This document shows, piece by piece, positions 13,492 through 15,486 of a stretch of 15,486 nt of DNA. The notes beneath the pieces were generated by a model. That model did not search any database, had not been told where the DNA came from, and saw nothing but the letters and a program-made list of their open reading frames with translations. Location: NCBI GenBank assembly GCA_937901085.1, contig CALCHQ010000068.1, positions 1 to 15,486 on the forward strand, written 5' to 3'. This DNA is from an uncultured Verrucomicrobiales bacterium (GTDB lineage: Bacteria > Verrucomicrobiota > Verrucomicrobiia > Verrucomicrobiales > Akkermansiaceae). Each line of letters starts with the position of its first letter. Within the stretch, counting starts at the first letter, position 1. A program made the translations under genes and the position numbers.

Positions 13492-14082
13492 TCAGTTGTG
13501 GAGCTTGAGTTTCTCCACATACTTGGCTATCATGTCGACCTCGATGTCCACGATGCTGCCGGGGGCGTAGCAGTGCATGATGGTGCGCTCCCAGGTGTGG
13601 GGGGTAATCCAGAATTCGAGCTCATCGGGGCCGGTGATGTTGGCCACGGTGAGGGAGACACCATCGATGGCGATACTGCCTTTGTCGATGACGTAGCGCA
13701 TGTATTCCTGGGGGATGCGGATGCGGACCATGTGGTCCTGCCCCACGGGGGTGATGCTGGTGACGCTGCCGGTGGTATCGACATGCCCCATGACGAAGTG
13801 GCCACCGAAGCGGCCGTTGCCGCCCATGGCGCGCTCCAGATTGCAGAGGGAACCTTCCTGCAGCTGCCCGAGGCTGGTGACGCGCAGGGTCTGGGTGAGG
13901 AGGTCGAACTCCACCCGGTTTCCGTCAATCTTATCGACGGTGAGGCAGCAGCCATTCACCGCCACAGAGTCCCCCAGCGCCAGCTCGGCCGCAAAGGGGA
14001 TTTCCACCGCATAGCGCGCGCCGGAATCAACGGGCGTGCGCTCCAGCACCTTGCCGGTGCATTCCACGAGTCCTGTGAACAT
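13492..14082 (-). CDS. ribE: Riboflavin synthase alpha chain
   Basis: The enzyme dismutates two molecules of 6,7-dimethyl-8-ribityllumazine to riboflavin, the last step of riboflavin synthesis, in the cytoplasm. The 196-residue length fits the family (about 200-215, here slightly short). Two lumazine-binding repeats are clear: MFTGLVECTG with SVAVNGCCLTV (39-49) in the first, and GGHFVMGHVDTTG (93-105) with SIAIDGVSLTV (136-146) in the second. The MFTG N-terminus is conserved, which fixes the start at 14082. It lies 6 bases after the stop codon of the antiporter gene, so the two are probably cotranscribed. The strong hairpin at 13430-13465 follows its stop. No FMN riboswitch is visible within the window. 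The symbol ribC is used in some organisms. Confidence 0.95.
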   Translation of the reverse strand: MFTGLVECTGKVLERTPVDSGARYAVEIPFAAELALGDSVAVNGCCLTVDKIDGNRVEFDLLTQTLRVTSLGQLQEGSLCNLERAMGGNGRFGGHFVMGHVDTTGSVTSITPVGQDHMVRIRIPQEYMRYVIDKGSIAIDGVSLTVANITGPDELEFWITPHTWERTIMHCYAPGSIVDIEVDMIAKYVEKLKLHN

Positions 14083-14088
14083 AAGTCT

Positions 14089-15477
14089 TTAATCGCCGAA
14101 GTAGATGAAATTGTACAGGCAGAAGATGATGAAGGTGGGCAGCGCTGCCCAGAGGAAGAGTTGCAGGGCGCTGATGCCGTTCTTGAAATACTTGCCCAGA
14201 ATGGCCTGACCGGCCGGGTTCGGGGCGTTGGCAATAACGGTGAGACCGCCACCAGTCACGGCACCGGCTACGATGGCGTAGCGGATGTGTTCGGGCAGGT
14301 TGGGCACGGTGCTGGAAAGGAAGGTGACTGAGGCATTGTCATTGAAAGCGGTGAGAATGCTGGCCAGCCCCATGGTGGCGGTGGCCCCCAGGTCTGCCAG
14401 GGCCTGCAGCACAGGCTGCATCCACCAGCCTTGCACGCCGCCCAGAATCAGCAGGCCGGCAAGGAAGAAGGCTACCAGCAGCGGTACTTTGATAGAGAAG
14501 GCATTCTGGTACTGCGGGGTGGCCATGGTAAAGCCCAGGAAGAAGAGGAAACCACCGATGAAGATGGCGGGGTGGTGGGCAAAGTAGACGGTCCACACCA
14601 GGAAGAAGATGGAGACGCCGTATACCCAGGCGGGGATGACATCCTGGCGGTCTTCCCAGGAGGTGGGTACGGCGCTGTCGAAGGCGCTGTTGAGGCGCTG
14701 CACTTCGGCCAGACGCTTGAATTCCTTGGTGAAGATGAAGAAGTAGATAATGTTGGCAATGATGATGCCGACAATAGCTTTCCAGCCGAAATGGATGAAC
14801 ATGTGACTCATGTCCCAGTCCCATTTGCCTGCTACCATGACGATGGGCGGCGCGGCGAAGTGGGTGAGGGTGCCGCCCACGGAAACATTGACGAACAGGA
14901 GCGCCAGCGTTGCGTAGCACAGGGAGGGCGAGGGTTTGAGATGGTAGAATTTCTTGGCCAGCAGAATAGCTGCCAGGGTCATGGCGGCAGGCTCGGTGAT
15001 GAAGGAACCCAGCAGCGGCGCAATGCACAGCACGGAGAGCCACCAGGCCGCCGGTGTACCACCGCCCATGCTGGCGCCGAACTTGAGGGTGTTTTCTGCC
15101 AGGCGGTAGATGGGGCGGGAGGAGGCGATGACCATGATGACGGCCACGAAGAGGGGTTCGGTGAAGCTGGTGTCGTGGTCGATGTAGCGCAGGAAGTCAT
15201 CCATGCTGTAATAGTGCTGGCAAACCAGCGCAAAAGGAATAATCCACAGACCAAAGACAACTTCGACTTCGCCCAGGAAGTGGCAGAGGGTGCTGCCGAA
15301 GGAGACGGGCATGCGTTGCTCCGGGTGCAGAATGCGGAATTTTTCATCCCTCAGTTTCTGCTTGTGGGCTTTTTCCATGTGGTGTGCCCATTTCTGGAAC
15401 ATGGGAGCCATGAAGGTGTGCAGAATGGCCAGCAGGAAGATAATGGTGGCAGCCAGGTTGAAGTTGTCCACCTTCAC
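14089..15477 (-). CDS. Putative Na+/H+ antiporter, multi-pass membrane protein
   Basis: At least 462 residues with about ten or more hydrophobic segments indicate an inner-membrane transporter. The N-terminal segment FNLAATIIFLLAILHTFMAP is the first membrane helix. Conserved-looking polar patches include SFITEPAAMTLAA, NVSVGGTLTHFAAPP, TAFNDNASVTFLSSTVP and IANAPNPAGQAIL, a pattern typical of ion-transporter discontinuous helices and compatible with the putative Na+/H+ antiporter family known in Verrucomicrobiota and Chlamydiae (recalled, not searched). GTG at 15477 is the first start codon visible in this frame apart from GTT CAC CGC upstream. The frame is open to the right edge, so the true start may lie outside the window. 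It is followed after 6 bases by ribE. Transported ion and direction are inferred from family resemblance only. Confidence 0.75.
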   Translation of the reverse strand: MKVDNFNLAATIIFLLAILHTFMAPMFQKWAHHMEKAHKQKLRDEKFRILHPEQRMPVSFGSTLCHFLGEVEVVFGLWIIPFALVCQHYYSMDDFLRYIDHDTSFTEPLFVAVIMVIASSRPIYRLAENTLKFGASMGGGTPAAWWLSVLCIAPLLGSFITEPAAMTLAAILLAKKFYHLKPSPSLCYATLALLFVNVSVGGTLTHFAAPPIVMVAGKWDWDMSHMFIHFGWKAIVGIIIANIIYFFIFTKEFKRLAEVQRLNSAFDSAVPTSWEDRQDVIPAWVYGVSIFFLVWTVYFAHHPAIFIGGFLFFLGFTMATPQYQNAFSIKVPLLVAFFLAGLLILGGVQGWWMQPVLQALADLGATATMGLASILTAFNDNASVTFLSSTVPNLPEHIRYAIVAGAVTGGGLTVIANAPNPAGQAILGKYFKNGISALQLFLWAALPTFIIFCLYNFIYFGD

Positions 15478-15486
15478 GCGGTGAAC

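Overview
The window looks like chromosomal DNA of a moderately GC-rich bacterium, most likely a Verrucomicrobiota member of the Akkermansia type. This is inferred from overall gene style, the scarcity of Shine-Dalgarno sequences, the integrase type, and a multi-pass membrane protein resembling putative Na+/H+ antiporters of Verrucomicrobiota and Chlamydiae. No rRNA or other taxonomic marker is present, so the placement is tentative.

Region 1 (1-7417) is housekeeping. On the minus strand are the 5' part of fhs (formate-tetrahydrofolate ligase, cut by the window edge) and a small membrane protein with a bacterial PH domain. On the plus strand there follows a tight run of polyprenyl diphosphate synthase, serine acetyltransferase (cysE) and a COG2509-type FAD-dependent dehydrogenase. 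After it come a secreted protein of unknown function, RNase PH (rph) and a secreted Cys-rich protein with three EF-hand loops. Several of these genes have good sigma70-type promoters whose -10 box lies only 6-8 bases before the start codon. This suggests leaderless or nearly leaderless mRNAs and fixes several start codons.

Region 2 (about 7420-13460) is an accessory island with visibly lower GC in its cargo. It begins with two terminator-like hairpins, an ankyrin-repeat remnant and a tyrosine recombinase gene on the minus strand. The recombinase promoter overlaps a phased 11-bp repeat. On the plus strand follow an unrecognised 117-aa protein and then a compact RiPP (ribosomally made, modified peptide) gene cluster: a 45-codon Cys-containing precursor peptide at 9407-9544, a hairpin, two tandem paralogous radical SAM/SPASM proteins that each start with a probable PqqD-like peptide-recognition domain, and an amidohydrolase-family hydrolase whose GTG start overlaps the preceding stop codon. 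No transporter or classical leader peptidase is visible. A 26-bp GC-rich palindrome occurs at both ends of the island with one mismatch; it may be a shared terminator type or a remnant of integration.

Region 3 (13492-15486) is again housekeeping, on the minus strand: a putative Na+/H+ antiporter that reaches the window edge and riboflavin synthase (ribE) 6 bases downstream of it.

The most interesting content is the RiPP cluster. The precursor supplies four cysteines, the two maturases probably install radical-based crosslinks one after the other or on different residues, and the hydrolase may trim or further process the product. This pathway is inference from gene content and order; the product structure is unknown.
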